The notes: generated by a model from the sequence alone, not told the origin. Counted from the stretch's first letter, positions 41,782 to 49,784 are shown. The stretch: 64,000 nucleotides of DNA from Exiguobacterium algae (GCF_018617875.1 NZ_JACSKZ010000003.1:62001-126000), one strand, 5' to 3'. Translations and numbers: made by a program.

Positions 41782-42774
41782 ATGGAACGTAAACTATTTT
41801 TGATTGACGGTAACTCCATGCTGGCCAGTGCCTACTATGGTGCCGCCGCGAGCCGAACGAAAAAAGGACGCGAGGTATCCAAAAATGATCGGAGTGCCGT
41901 CATCGGAATGACCGGCCTCATTCGGACGATTTTACGCAGACATCGCCCGAGCCACTTTGTCGTTGTCTGGGACGTCTCACGTGAAACACTATGGCGTCGT
42001 GAGTTTTATCCAGGCTATAAGCGACGTCGCCGCCAAACACCACCTGAGCTAAAAGCACAGATGGAACTCATGCGACAACTCCTCGAGGATAGTGGAATTC
42101 CACAATTCCAGGTAGAAGGCTACGAAGGAGAAGACTTAATCGCTCATATCGCACGCAAATTCAGCTGTAGTGCCCCTGTCGTCATCATGACAAAGGATAA
42201 GGATTTACTGCAGCTGGTGAGCCCACGCATCACTGTGTGGCTTCAAACACAAGAGCTTCAGCAAATGCAGGCTCGGTGTGCGATTCGCGACAACCGTCCT
42301 CTACCCTTGAAACGCCATCTTGAAATCCGTCCAGAGGAGATTGCGGCACTTTATGAAGGGTTAAAACCAAAACAACTTTCAGCAGTCAAGGCGTTAACAG
42401 GGGACCGTTCGGATGGAATCCCTCCTGTAGCAGGACTTGATGAAAGCCAATCCGTACAGTTGATTAAACGATTCGGTTCGCTCGATAAGCTGTATACTGC
42501 CCTAAGCATCAAAGGAGACAAGCGACAACAAATCAATGAAACGATCGCGGCACTGACGTCAGAAGAGGTGCCCCGTAATTTGAGACGAACACGCAAGAAA
42601 GCAGAGCGAAATATGAAGCTCGTCCGTCTCGATGTTACGGTGCCGGAGCTCGACCATTTGAAGCTGGCTCACCTTGAGCTCAGCATCAATCCGAAACGGG
42701 TCGAACAAGCGTATCAAAAACGTGGACTCCGTCTCTCATTCAATGCAAATCAAAAGAAAATTTCAGCACGTTAA
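41782..42774 (+). CDS. 5'-3' exonuclease (PolA-type N-terminal domain)
   Basis: 330 residues, stand-alone flap/5'-3' exonuclease like B. subtilis YpcP (ExoR), acting in Okazaki-fragment maturation or repair; cytosolic. Order: LFLIDGNSMLASAYYG (metal-binding Asp), VVVWDVSRETLWRREFYPGYKRRR, VEGYEGEDLIAHIAR, IMTKDKDLLQLV and the helix-hairpin-helix VKALTGDRSDGIPPVAGLDE. Start ATG 41782 with AGAAAGAAGGTTACGC. The loop 'AMQTQELQQMQARCAIRDN' region varies. Bidirectional terminator follows. Confidence 0.88.
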   Translation: MERKLFLIDGNSMLASAYYGAAASRTKKGREVSKNDRSAVIGMTGLIRTILRRHRPSHFVVVWDVSRETLWRREFYPGYKRRRRQTPPELKAQMELMRQLLEDSGIPQFQVEGYEGEDLIAHIARKFSCSAPVVIMTKDKDLLQLVSPRITVWLQTQELQQMQARCAIRDNRPLPLKRHLEIRPEEIAALYEGLKPKQLSAVKALTGDRSDGIPPVAGLDESQSVQLIKRFGSLDKLYTALSIKGDKRQQINETIAALTSEEVPRNLRRTRKKAERNMKLVRLDVTVPELDHLKLAHLELSINPKRVEQAYQKRGLRLSFNANQKKISAR

Positions 42775-42808
42775 AAAAGCACGGATGATATTATTCATCC
42801 GTGCTTTT
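42775..42808. terminator. Bidirectional terminator
   Basis: AAAAGCACGGATGA / TCATCCGTGCTTTT. It overlaps the last codons of the dioxygenase gene. Confidence 0.88.
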
Positions 42809-43600
42809 AATATGGACTGTGATGCCGTCCGGGTCCGTTAAAGTTAACGTATGACCGTCTCCCCCAAGATCCTGAATCGTTTGTCGATCAACGTAGAGTG
42901 TCCAGGCTTCCAATCCTGCCTCCGCTCCCATTGGCTCAACTGGCCGCGCCCATACGTTCGTTCCGATGTGGTGATGATAGCCATCCGCTGCTAAGAAGAG
43001 TGCACCCGGATACGAATCGGTCGTAATCGAAAACCCAAGATGCTCATGATAAAATTGTCTGGCCGACTCAAGGGAACGTACTTTGAAATGAACATGCCCC
43101 ATCGTCGTCCCTGGCGGCAACCCTTCGAATGGTCGATCTGCCGCCGAACGAAGCATCGACTCATACTCAACAGGCTCGGTAGCCATCTTCACATGACCGT
43201 TTTCTTCATATTCCCACTGCTCTTTTGGACGATCCGCGTACAGCTCGATTCCGTTCCCTTCCGGGTCACTCAAATAGAACGCTTCACTGACCAAATGATC
43301 CCCTTGTCCGACATCAATCCGACGTTCGATGAGATGCGCAAGCACGCGGCCGAGCTCGATTCGATTCGGCAACAAAATCGCCATATGGAAAAGTCCGGCT
43401 GCCCGGGGATTCGGTCGCACACCTGATTGTTCATGCAGTACGACCAACTCCCGTTCCGCTGTCCCGAGCGTGACCTCATTCGCCGCTTCGTTCAACACGC
43501 GCATCCCAATTACTTCTGTATAAAATTGTTTCATCCGCTCTAAGTCACTGACACGTAATGTCACTGCACCTAATTGAATATTACTTAGTTTTTTATCCAC
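42791..43600 (-). CDS. VOC-family ring-cleavage dioxygenase-like (CatE type)
   Basis: 269 residues: two vicinal-oxygen-chelate modules. First (about 1-125): VTLRVSDLERMKQFYTEVIGM, LFHMAILLPNR, SDPEGNGIELYAD. Second (about 160-265): HVHFKVRSLESARQFYHEHLGF, HHHIGTNVW, DPDGITVHI. Similar to B. subtilis CatE/YfiE-like catechol-2,3-dioxygenases and glyoxalase-type proteins. The C-terminal module lacks an obvious glutamate after DPDG that extradiol enzymes use, so catalysis as a dioxygenase is uncertain. Start GTG 43600 (GAGAGGTGATTAAA). Divergent from an HxlR regulator, likely its target. Confidence 0.72.
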   Translation of the reverse strand: MDKKLSNIQLGAVTLRVSDLERMKQFYTEVIGMRVLNEAANEVTLGTAERELVVLHEQSGVRPNPRAAGLFHMAILLPNRIELGRVLAHLIERRIDVGQGDHLVSEAFYLSDPEGNGIELYADRPKEQWEYEENGHVKMATEPVEYESMLRSAADRPFEGLPPGTTMGHVHFKVRSLESARQFYHEHLGFSITTDSYPGALFLAADGYHHHIGTNVWARPVEPMGAEAGLEAWTLYVDRQTIQDLGGDGHTLTLTDPDGITVHIKSTDE

Positions 43601-43667
43601 TTTAATCACCTCTCTTTCACTATACCCCCGATCGGATTGAAGCAGAAGTAGGCACAAAAAGGTGGTA

Positions 43668-43687
43668 TAGTTACTTAAAAGATACTA
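43668..43687. promoter_or_regulatory. Inverted-repeat operator between HxlR and VOC genes
   Basis: TAGTTACTTAAAAGATACTA: TAGTTACTT mirrored by AAGATACTA (7 of 9 pairs). Sits 18 bases before the regulator start and looks like a YodB/CatR-type quinone operator in its half site AAGTAACTA (minus strand). Confidence 0.55.
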
Positions 43688-43704
43688 ATGAAAGGATGAG
43701 CGAT

Positions 43705-44031
43705 GTGACGAAAATAACAACTTGCGAGGTCGATACAGCGCTCGATCTCATCACAGGGAAATGGAAGCACTCGATTCTGCTACTCCTTATAAACGGAGAA
43801 TCATTACGCTTCAGTGAATTGAAGCGCGCCCTCCCAAAGATTAGCCAAAAAATATTGACGGCCCAACTCCGCGATTTAGAAGAACAGGAGGTCATTGTCC
43901 GCACCGTCTATCCGGAAGTTCCGCCTCGTGTGGATTATCAGTTGAGTGAATATGGGAAAACGCTCATCCCGGTCCTCGAGGCAATGAACGAATGGGGTAT
44001 CCGTCATGCCGAAAAAATGCGCACCCGGTAG
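43705..44031 (+). CDS. HxlR-family regulator, CatR/YodB-like
   Basis: 108 residues. Winged HTH: ALDLITGKWKHSILLLLINGESLRFSELKRALPKISQKILTAQLRDLEEQEVIVRTVY, then PPRVDYQLSEYGKTLIPVLEAM. From the GTG 43705 start (AAAGGA eight bases before) the protein begins MTKITTC, giving a cysteine at 7, the position used by YodB/CatR thiol sensors for quinones and diamide. ATG 43696 overlaps the RBS, so less likely. Divergent to the VOC gene, matching the catR-catDE logic. The thiol role is inference. Confidence 0.78.
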   Translation: MTKITTCEVDTALDLITGKWKHSILLLLINGESLRFSELKRALPKISQKILTAQLRDLEEQEVIVRTVYPEVPPRVDYQLSEYGKTLIPVLEAMNEWGIRHAEKMRTR

Positions 44032-44056
44032 TTGTCCACATGTGGACAACTATTTT
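44030..44056 (+). terminator. Terminator after the HxlR gene
   Basis: AGTTGTCCACATGTGGACAACT, a 22-base palindrome over the stop codon, followed by ATTTTG. Confidence 0.65.
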
Positions 44057-44094
44057 GAAACGCCCTACCAATCACTTATCCACAGGAGGCTAAC

Positions 44095-45102
44095 ATGATT
44101 CGCTATCCACATCTATCAGACCACCGCGTTGGCGTTACCGCGCCTTCGTCAGGAATCCCGACTGAATTACACCAACTACTTCATCAATCTGAACGAATCT
44201 TCAAACGTCACGGCTTCACGCTCCAGTTCGAACCGACTGCCTGGACGCAACACCGTGGCAAGTCCGCACCGGCGTCCGTCCGCGCAGAAGAACTCGTACG
44301 ACTCCTCCACGATTCGTCCGTTGATCTGATCATCCCTCCATGGGGTGGTGAACTATTGACGGAGATTTTACCTTACATCGACTGGGAACACCTCCCCGCG
44401 AAATGGATGCTCGGTTACTCGGACACAAGTCTTCTGTTATTCGTCTACACATTAAAAACCGGGATTGCGTCCGCACACGGACCGAATTTGGTCGATTTAA
44501 GAGGTGAAGAATGGGACGCGACGAGCGCTCGCTGGCTGGATGTTTTATCTACATCTGAAAATGAGACCATCACGCAGCAGTCGTCCGAGAAGTTCCAAAA
44601 GGAATGGCAACATGATAACCCGACGACGCAACTTTTTCATTTGACCGAAACGACCAAATGGAAAACCATCGGAGGGACCGAGATGTCAGGACGTCTTCTC
44701 GGCGGGTGTATCGATGTTTTATTACATACCATCGGCACTGAGTATGGTGACATCGCCTCCTTCCAACAGGAAAAACTTCGTGACGAGCCGATTTTTTGGT
44801 ATTTCGAGACCGTTGAATTAAATGTCCCTGCATTAAAAAGGACCCTCCTTCAAATGAAGTGGGCCGGATGGTTCGAACGGACGTCAGGGATTTTATTCGG
44901 ACGGAGTGATGCTCCCCGTGACTATCAAGGCTATACTGTCGAGGAGATCTATCAGGAATTACACGACATGCTGGGGGTTCCTATTTTTTATGAGGTCGAC
45001 TTCGGACATGTCCCGCCTCAAATGACGTTCATCAACGGCGCATACGCTACAGTTCAGGTCAAAGACGGAAAAGGAACACTCACACAAACGTTCAAGGGCT
45101 GA
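44095..45102 (+). CDS. LD-carboxypeptidase (S66, MccF-like)
   Basis: 335-residue cytosolic serine peptidase of the S66 family: cleaves a peptidoglycan tetrapeptide (LdcA) or, in the MccF branch, resists microcin C-type nucleotide-peptides. Seen: RVGVTAPSSGI at the start, nucleophile in MLGYSDTSLLLF (Ser of GYSD), then GGCIDVL and LFGRSDAP, plus late FYEVDFGHVPPQMTF holding the catalytic His. Length and motif spacing suggest MccF. ACAGGAGGCTAAC before ATG. Not co-operonic with an obvious murein gene. Confidence 0.8.
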   Translation: MIRYPHLSDHRVGVTAPSSGIPTELHQLLHQSERIFKRHGFTLQFEPTAWTQHRGKSAPASVRAEELVRLLHDSSVDLIIPPWGGELLTEILPYIDWEHLPAKWMLGYSDTSLLLFVYTLKTGIASAHGPNLVDLRGEEWDATSARWLDVLSTSENETITQQSSEKFQKEWQHDNPTTQLFHLTETTKWKTIGGTEMSGRLLGGCIDVLLHTIGTEYGDIASFQQEKLRDEPIFWYFETVELNVPALKRTLLQMKWAGWFERTSGILFGRSDAPRDYQGYTVEEIYQELHDMLGVPIFYEVDFGHVPPQMTFINGAYATVQVKDGKGTLTQTFKG

Positions 45103-45122
45103 AACATCAGCCCTTGATTTTT
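45094..45122. terminator. Bidirectional terminator containing both stop codons
   Basis: AAGGGCTGA / TCAGCCCTT around AACA, then TTTTTTG. Stops of both convergent genes lie in the stem. Confidence 0.82.
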
Positions 45123-46309
45123 TGAATCAATCCCATCAGGTGTTGGTGATACCGGCCAGGCGGGAATTGGTGGACGATTGTTTCAATGTCGGATAACCAC
45201 TCATCTCCACATCCATACAAGGTACCTAAAAGTAGTCCTTCCAAATAAATCGCCTGGTCAATCAGACTATGATTGATTTGCCACTCCGACCGTGCCTCCC
45301 ACAAGTCACCAAGCGACTTCCGGGCAGTCTCCTTTTCACCAATCATTGCGTGATAGACACCTTTAAACAAATCGAGCGGCGCAATAAATTTCTTCTTCCC
45401 TACTTCATCGTCCAAGATTTGTTCTAATCGTCTCACATGATACCCAAGTTCTTCAGCATTCCCTCTCATCATAGCGGTCAGCGCCTCGGAAAACATTAAC
45501 CGCCCTTTTGCCGCACGGTCCTCTGTGAACTCAACATATTGTCTCGCCTTCAGATTAGCCAATTGAATTAACGAATCATTTTGAAGATATAAACCGCAAA
45601 TAATCATCGCCCGATAGACATCATCTGCCCGGTAATAGGTCCGTGTCTGTTTCATATATTCCAAAGCCTCTTCAAGGTATTCTAAAGCTTTGGGAATGTT
45701 GTCGTCGTAGAGCAACTCTTTGAAGACGAGTAACATGTAGTATTCGATGCGTGTTTTCGGTTTCATACTTTGTAAATCCAACATCTCAATCCACTCCATT
45801 TTCTCGCTCGCTTCTTCAAAGCGATTCCAATGAAGCAGATAATAAGCCTGTCCGATTCTTGTCATGGCGACTTCATCTTTTTCTCCTAAACGTTCAAAGA
45901 GGGTAATGGCCCGGTCATAAAACTCGAGTACGAAATCATGATTCTCCTCATTCAATATGGCATCTCCATACAATACGTAAGCACGCCCCTGCCAAATCGA
46001 CTCCATCTCTTCTTCCATGAACGGACTCAAAACACGTTGAATATCTTCCCGTTTCCACTTCTCGAATCCTAAATCGGCATATTCGATTTGCTCGACCAAA
46101 TCTTGGAGTTCAGATTCACGTGGATCCGTCAATAAAGATTGCACGGGCACATCGAGCCTCTTGGCAATCTCACGCAGACTGCGCATCGAGGCCTCCGCTT
46201 TCCCATTTTCAATCATACTTAACATCGATTTCGTGATAATCCCTTCAGAAAGCTGAGTTTGCGTCAATTTTTTCTCTTTTCGTAACGTTTTTATCCGTTC
46301 CCCTATCAT
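45107..46309 (-). CDS. XRE-type HTH regulator with TPR domain
   Basis: 400 residues. N-terminal Xre helix-turn-helix (about 4-60: IGERIKTLRKEKKLTQTQLSEGIITKSMLSMIENGKA) and a long helical TPR-like C-terminal part with many paired helices (e.g. LEFYDRAITLFERLGE, ALEYLEEALEYMKQTR). This layout matches Rgg/PlcR-like peptide-sensing or other TPR regulators; no secreted peptide gene is visible next to it. Divergent from an MFS gene whose promoter carries two shared operator-like sites. ATG 46309 preceded by AGGTACAAG; RBS modest. Confidence 0.8.
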   Translation of the reverse strand: MIGERIKTLRKEKKLTQTQLSEGIITKSMLSMIENGKAEASMRSLREIAKRLDVPVQSLLTDPRESELQDLVEQIEYADLGFEKWKREDIQRVLSPFMEEEMESIWQGRAYVLYGDAILNEENHDFVLEFYDRAITLFERLGEKDEVAMTRIGQAYYLLHWNRFEEASEKMEWIEMLDLQSMKPKTRIEYYMLLVFKELLYDDNIPKALEYLEEALEYMKQTRTYYRADDVYRAMIICGLYLQNDSLIQLANLKARQYVEFTEDRAAKGRLMFSEALTAMMRGNAEELGYHVRRLEQILDDEVGKKKFIAPLDLFKGVYHAMIGEKETARKSLGDLWEARSEWQINHSLIDQAIYLEGLLLGTLYGCGDEWLSDIETIVHQFPPGRYHQHLMGLIQKIKG

Positions 46310-46333
46310 CTTGTACCTCCATATTGTAAAAAA

Positions 46334-46350
46334 GTTAAATTAAATTGAAC
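46334..46350. promoter_or_regulatory. Operator-like site 1
   Basis: GTTAAATTAAATTGAAC: GTTAAAT-N3-ATTGAAC, imperfect inverted repeat between the divergent regulator and MFS genes, 8 bases before the -35. Confidence 0.6.
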
Positions 46351-46357
46351 TTAACTG

Positions 46358-46386
46358 TTTACAGATTCCCTCTTTTGCTTTATATT
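46358..46386 (+). promoter_or_regulatory. SigA-type promoter of the MFS gene
   Basis: TTTACA (46358-46363), 17 bases, TATATT (46381-46386). Confidence 0.65.
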
Positions 46387-46389
46387 AAT

Positions 46390-46406
46390 GTTAAATCACA
46401 TTTAAC
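46390..46406. promoter_or_regulatory. Operator-like site 2
   Basis: GTTAAATCACATTTAAC, perfect GTTAAAT-N3-ATTTAAC repeat just downstream of the -10 of the MFS gene. Same design as site 1. Confidence 0.65.
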
Positions 46407-46428
46407 AAATATGCAAAGGAGATTTCTT

Positions 46429-47688
46429 ATGAAAACGACAAATTCAAACCTCCCCGTGCTGTTACTCGGTAAATTCATGTCCTTGTTCGCGTCGAGTCTC
46501 TTCACGTTCGTTGCTGGTCTGATCGTCTTAACATCTTCTGGTTCCGGACTTCAATTCGCACTCGTCCTCTTAGCCGGAACATTGCCACGTGTTCTTTTGT
46601 CACCATTCGCCGGAGCGTATGCCGACCGGTTAAATCGAAAAAAACTGATTATCTCGATGGAATCACTGAACGGGTTATTATTTTTAATCGCCGGTGTCGC
46701 CAGTCTCATGTGGACATTCGGAGCGCCTGTCTTCTTACTCATCACCGCCATACTATCCATCTTCTCAACGTTTTTATCGGTCACGATCTCAAGCTCGATC
46801 CCATTGTTATTTAAAGAAGACGAATTGCAGCGTGTGAACTCACTCGTTCAAAGTATCATTTCTTTCTCGAGTATCGGTACCCCACTTCTTGCCGGAGCGT
46901 TGTTCAAACTATTACCGATTTCAGCATTTCTATTCAGTTCAGCCGTCTTGTTTGGGATTGCGGCATTCTTCGCTTCTCGCCTAACCTTCTTATCAACTGA
47001 ATCGACTGCACCAACTCAAGCCGCTTGGGAAGATGTGAAGTCCGGCTTCCATTATTTAAAAGGAAAACGCGTTCTTTGGACCATCACCATTCTGGCTGCG
47101 TTTCTTAATTTCTTCTTCGTCGCTTCAGAAGTGTTGTTCCCGATCGTCACACTCCAAAGTATCGGGGTGAGTCCGTTCCAGTTTGGCTTCCTGCAAAGTA
47201 TGTTTGCCGTCGGTTTCTTGGTCGCTTCACTTCTACACGCCTTACCATTTTTCAAAATCAAATATCAACTCACGACGTCACTTCGTTCATTGACCATGTT
47301 AAGTTTAATTTTCATCGGACCAGCGATTCCGGTCCTGCTCGGTTTTTCTGTCTTCGCTTCCATTATTTTCTTGACAACCTTCGCTTTATTGACAGGTTTT
47401 CTGGTCATTCGAACGAACATTCCGCTTCAAATTTATTTACAATCGAACACCGATCCGAAATACCTCGGACGTGTGATGGGGGTACTTGAATCATTGGCGA
47501 TGGGAATGACGCCGTTCGGATTCATCTTATTCGGCATGTTGAGCGAATGGATGCCTGCATCCGCATTGTACGCAATTTGCATGGTTTGCCTGCTCTCGCT
47601 TACTCTCTCTTCAATGTATCGCATTCGTCACGATATCCGTGCCGAAAAAAGCACTACGCCATTGAATTCAGACATTACCGCCTCATAA
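46429..47688 (+). CDS. MFS efflux transporter
   Basis: 419 residues, about twelve helices, MFS_1/enterobactin-exporter-like (YxiO/YbfB type): LLLGKFMSLFASSLFTFVAGLIVLTSSGSGLQFALV and the loop GAYADRLNRKKLI are typical of drug-export-like branch. No start problems: AAAGGAGATTTCTT before ATG. Likely regulated by the divergent TPR regulator, so induction by a small molecule or peptide is expected. Terminator shared with DUF3817. Substrate unknown. Confidence 0.82.
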   Translation: MKTTNSNLPVLLLGKFMSLFASSLFTFVAGLIVLTSSGSGLQFALVLLAGTLPRVLLSPFAGAYADRLNRKKLIISMESLNGLLFLIAGVASLMWTFGAPVFLLITAILSIFSTFLSVTISSSIPLLFKEDELQRVNSLVQSIISFSSIGTPLLAGALFKLLPISAFLFSSAVLFGIAAFFASRLTFLSTESTAPTQAAWEDVKSGFHYLKGKRVLWTITILAAFLNFFFVASEVLFPIVTLQSIGVSPFQFGFLQSMFAVGFLVASLLHALPFFKIKYQLTTSLRSLTMLSLIFIGPAIPVLLGFSVFASIIFLTTFALLTGFLVIRTNIPLQIYLQSNTDPKYLGRVMGVLESLAMGMTPFGFILFGMLSEWMPASALYAICMVCLLSLTLSSMYRIRHDIRAEKSTTPLNSDITAS

Positions 47689-47693
47689 ACAGA

Positions 47694-47727
47694 AAAAGAC
47701 ATCGAACAAATTAGTTCGATGTCTTTT
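47694..47727. terminator. Bidirectional terminator
   Basis: AAAAGACATCGAAC / GTTCGATGTCTTTT around AAATTA. Confidence 0.88.
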
Positions 47728-48007
47728 CTATAGACGGGAGTACCCGCTTTTCTAATAAGAATGGTCCAAATGGAATGACAGAAGCGATGACAGCCAACGC
47801 GAGCACTTTAAAACTCCAACGATGGCGCCAAGCCATGTATACAGCTGCGATGACGTAAGCGACGAACAAGAATCCGTGTGCCGCTCCGACGATGCTCACG
47901 GCGAGCGGGATCCCGGCCATATACTTTAATGGCATCGCAATGAACAACAGCAATAAGAATGATACACCTTCTGCATAACCAAGCCGTTTAAAATACGTCA
48001 TATTCAT
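47711..48007 (-). CDS. DUF3817 membrane protein
   Basis: 98 residues with three helices of the DUF3817 (YdzA-like) family: YFKRLGYAEGVSFLLLLFIAMPLKYM, HGFLFVAYVIAAVYMA, IASVIPFGPFLLEKRV. Function unknown; often next to respiratory or heme genes. Start ATG 48007 with AAAGGAGAACGCTAC. Ends in the shared terminator. Confidence 0.82.
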   Translation of the reverse strand: MNMTYFKRLGYAEGVSFLLLLFIAMPLKYMAGIPLAVSIVGAAHGFLFVAYVIAAVYMAWRHRWSFKVLALAVIASVIPFGPFLLEKRVLPSIEKTSN

Positions 48008-48087
48008 GTAGCGTTCTCCTTTGTTTCTCTAGGCTATATCTATCGTAGCCGAAACGTGAGAGATTTGTCACAGGAGAACACCGGGTG

Positions 48088-48594
48088 TTAAGAGGCTATT
48101 TGACGATTTGGTGAACGATGAGTGATTTTCGTCTCAACGAAGCGACGGAGGAATAATCCATCCACACCAATTTTACCTGCGTTATGTCCAGCAACGAGAA
48201 TCAATACAGACACGATCAACATCGTCGGGTTCGTACTAACCGTTCCTGAGAGCAAGAACGCCATATTCATGACAAGTCCGAAGAATGCTGCGCTACGTGT
48301 CAACGCACCGAGCAATAGACCAAGACCAACCAAGAACTCACCGTAAGGAACAAGAACATCGAAGAGAGCCGAGTTTGGAATCGCGAAGTTTTCTAAGAAC
48401 GCTGCCCACCAGCCTGCTACCGCTGGGTGTTCCCCTGTAGCAAGTGTCAACGCGTTATTTAAGAATCCTTCTGTAGCGAATCCACCAGTGATTTTACCCC
48501 ATCCTGCTGTGAGCCAGTGGTAGCCGAGCCAGACACGGAGTACCGTCAAGATCGCCGTAGCGACTTTGTTGTTTTGCCAAAATTTCGTGAACAT
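48088..48594 (-). CDS. DoxX-family membrane protein
   Basis: 168 residues, four helices: AILTVLRVWLGYHWLTAGWGKITGG at the start (DoxX hallmark 'R...G..f..aG..K'), PYGEFLVGLGLLLGALTRSAAFFGLVMNMAFL, SVLILVAGHNAGKIGVDGLF. Family members (YfiD/CatD, DoxD) work with quinones or thiosulphate and redox stress. ATG 48594, AAAGGGAGGAATTATC before it. A Rex/Fnr-like palindrome lies 41-56 bases upstream. No partner dioxygenase is adjacent, though a CatE-type gene is 4.5 kb away. Confidence 0.82.
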   Translation of the reverse strand: MFTKFWQNNKVATAILTVLRVWLGYHWLTAGWGKITGGFATEGFLNNALTLATGEHPAVAGWWAAFLENFAIPNSALFDVLVPYGEFLVGLGLLLGALTRSAAFFGLVMNMAFLLSGTVSTNPTMLIVSVLILVAGHNAGKIGVDGLFLRRFVETKITHRSPNRQIAS

Positions 48595-48634
48595 GATAAT
48601 TCCTCCCTTTTAACAAATGTGAAATAATGAATAA

Positions 48635-48650
48635 TGTGATTACATTCACA
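48635..48650 (-). promoter_or_regulatory. Rex/Fnr-like operator upstream of doxX
   Basis: TGTGATTACATTCACA: TGTGA-N6-TCACA, the Crp/Fnr pattern. Read on the minus strand, TTGTGAATGTAATCACAT is also close to the Rex consensus TTGTGAANNNNTTCACAA. Confidence 0.55.
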
Positions 48651-48760
48651 ATATACCACTCTTGTTCAGTTTTTCACATATGTATATGAAGAAGTTTCCA
48701 ATTGTTCATCGTTCGTTCATATTGTCGTCACGTGACAGACACTTTTAAAGCATGAAAAAA

Positions 48761-48780
48761 GATGCCCATTTGCAGGCATC
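48761..48780 (-). terminator. Terminator of the YdaG-like gene
   Basis: GATGCC / GGCATC followed on the minus strand by TTTTTTC. Confidence 0.6.
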
Positions 48781-48789
48781 CTGATTCAT

Positions 48790-49203
48790 TTAAAGTTGTA
48801 CTTCCTGGGGTGACTCCCCCTTCTTGTTCATCACCCAGATCGATTCCGGTTCGATTTTGAGGATAATGAGCTTCGGATCATCGGGTCCGTCAAACCATCC
48901 TTCGAGTTTTTCATTCCATACTTTTTCTTTCATGGATTCGTCATCCGAGACCGTTGCCTTCCCTAGTATTTCTAAGTACGTGTCTCCGACCCCGTCCCCA
49001 TCGTATCCAATCAAAATATGCGTATACGGATTTTTTTCCAATTCATCTACTTTGTCCGAATCGTTTGAAGTTGCCGTATAAAGTGTGAACTCATCGTGGA
49101 AAAAGGTCATGTATCGACTGTGGGGTTTCACTCTATATACCGTCGCCATCGTTCCTACATCACTGGAATCTAGTATTTTTAACGCTGTTTCCTTTGCACC
49201 CAT
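48790..49203 (-). CDS. Pyridoxamine 5'-phosphate oxidase-like stress protein (YdaG type)
   Basis: 137 residues, split-barrel FMN-binding fold of the general stress protein 26 (YdaG) group: MGAKETALKILDSSDVGTMATVYRVKPHSRYMTFFHDEFTLYTATS, YLEILGKATVSDD, KLIILKIEPESIWVMN. Probably binds a flavin; no proven activity. Start ATG 49203 (AAGGAGGAATTCGG) since the upstream frame extension crosses the likely promoter. A SigB-like promoter at 49265-49241 fits its YdaG resemblance, as B. subtilis YdaG is SigB dependent. Confidence 0.82.
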   Translation of the reverse strand: MGAKETALKILDSSDVGTMATVYRVKPHSRYMTFFHDEFTLYTATSNDSDKVDELEKNPYTHILIGYDGDGVGDTYLEILGKATVSDDESMKEKVWNEKLEGWFDGPDDPKLIILKIEPESIWVMNKKGESPQEVQL

Positions 49204-49240
49204 TCCGAATTCCTCCTTCATGATTTGTTGCTCATATACT

Positions 49241-49265
49241 GTTCCCTCACAGGGAGCAAGTAAAC
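49241..49265 (-). promoter_or_regulatory. SigB-like promoter of the YdaG-like gene
   Basis: Minus strand GTTTAC (49265-49260), 13 bases, GGGAAC (49246-49241). Confidence 0.5.
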
Positions 49266-49274
49266 ACAAAAAAA

Positions 49275-49296
49275 CCTGCTCGCCGAAGCGAGCAGG
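49275..49296 (-). terminator. Terminator of the cold shock gene
   Basis: CCTGCTCGC / GCGAGCAGG with a UUCG tetraloop (minus strand) and a seven-T run. Confidence 0.9.
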
Positions 49297-49321
49297 CTAT
49301 CTCATTCCTCAAAGAGGAAAA

Positions 49322-49522
49322 TTAGATTTTTTCAACGTTAGAAGCTTGTGGTCCACGAGCTCCGTCAGTGATTTCGAAAGTTACTTCTTGGCCTTCTTCA
49401 AGTGTTTTGAAGCCGTCGCCTTGGATTGCTGAGAAGTGTACGAATACGTCGTCTCCGCCTTCCATTTCGATGAAGCCGTAACCTTTTTCTGAGTTAAACC
49501 ATTTTACTTTACCTGTGTTCAT
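49322..49522 (-). CDS. Cold shock protein (CspA family)
   Basis: 66-residue single-stranded RNA/DNA-binding OB-fold protein, an RNA chaperone. RNP1 KGYGFIEM and RNP2 DVFVHFSAI are intact, with KVKWFN at the start. RBS AGGAGGG eight bases before the ATG. A promoter at 49708-49680 (minus strand TAGACA, 17, TATATT) would give a 5' leader of about 150 bases, the usual design for cold-inducible control of translation and stability. Strong terminator. Confidence 0.95.
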   Translation of the reverse strand: MNTGKVKWFNSEKGYGFIEMEGGDDVFVHFSAIQGDGFKTLEEGQEVTFEITDGARGPQASNVEKI

Positions 49523-49679
49523 GAATGAACCCTCCTGAAATAAACGCTATGCGTTATAGTAGTGCCTTACTAGAAAAAACTTGACCAAAAAAAATACAAG
49601 CCTCTGGATTATCTAATGAAAAATAATCCCAAGCACTTGTGAATTATGATTCCAGCTATTCTTAATTAAGCACATATGT

Positions 49680-49708
49680 AATATACCATGCTTAAATGCT
49701 TCTGTCTA
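49680..49708 (-). promoter_or_regulatory. Promoter of the cold shock gene with long 5' leader
   Basis: Minus strand TAGACA (49708-49703), 17 bases, TATATT (49685-49680). The leader to the ATG is about 150 bases and AT-rich. Confidence 0.55.
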
Positions 49709-49784
49709 GTAAATACTTCTGATTGCTAAAAATCGAGCTGGAACGGGTACAACCTAGTGAAAGAATCGCCAGGAGGGATAGACG

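Noticed and set aside
49720-49784. SigB promoter (GCTAAA-14-GGGTAC) of the beta-helix gene
   Set aside because: -35 matches only loosely; not enough to call.
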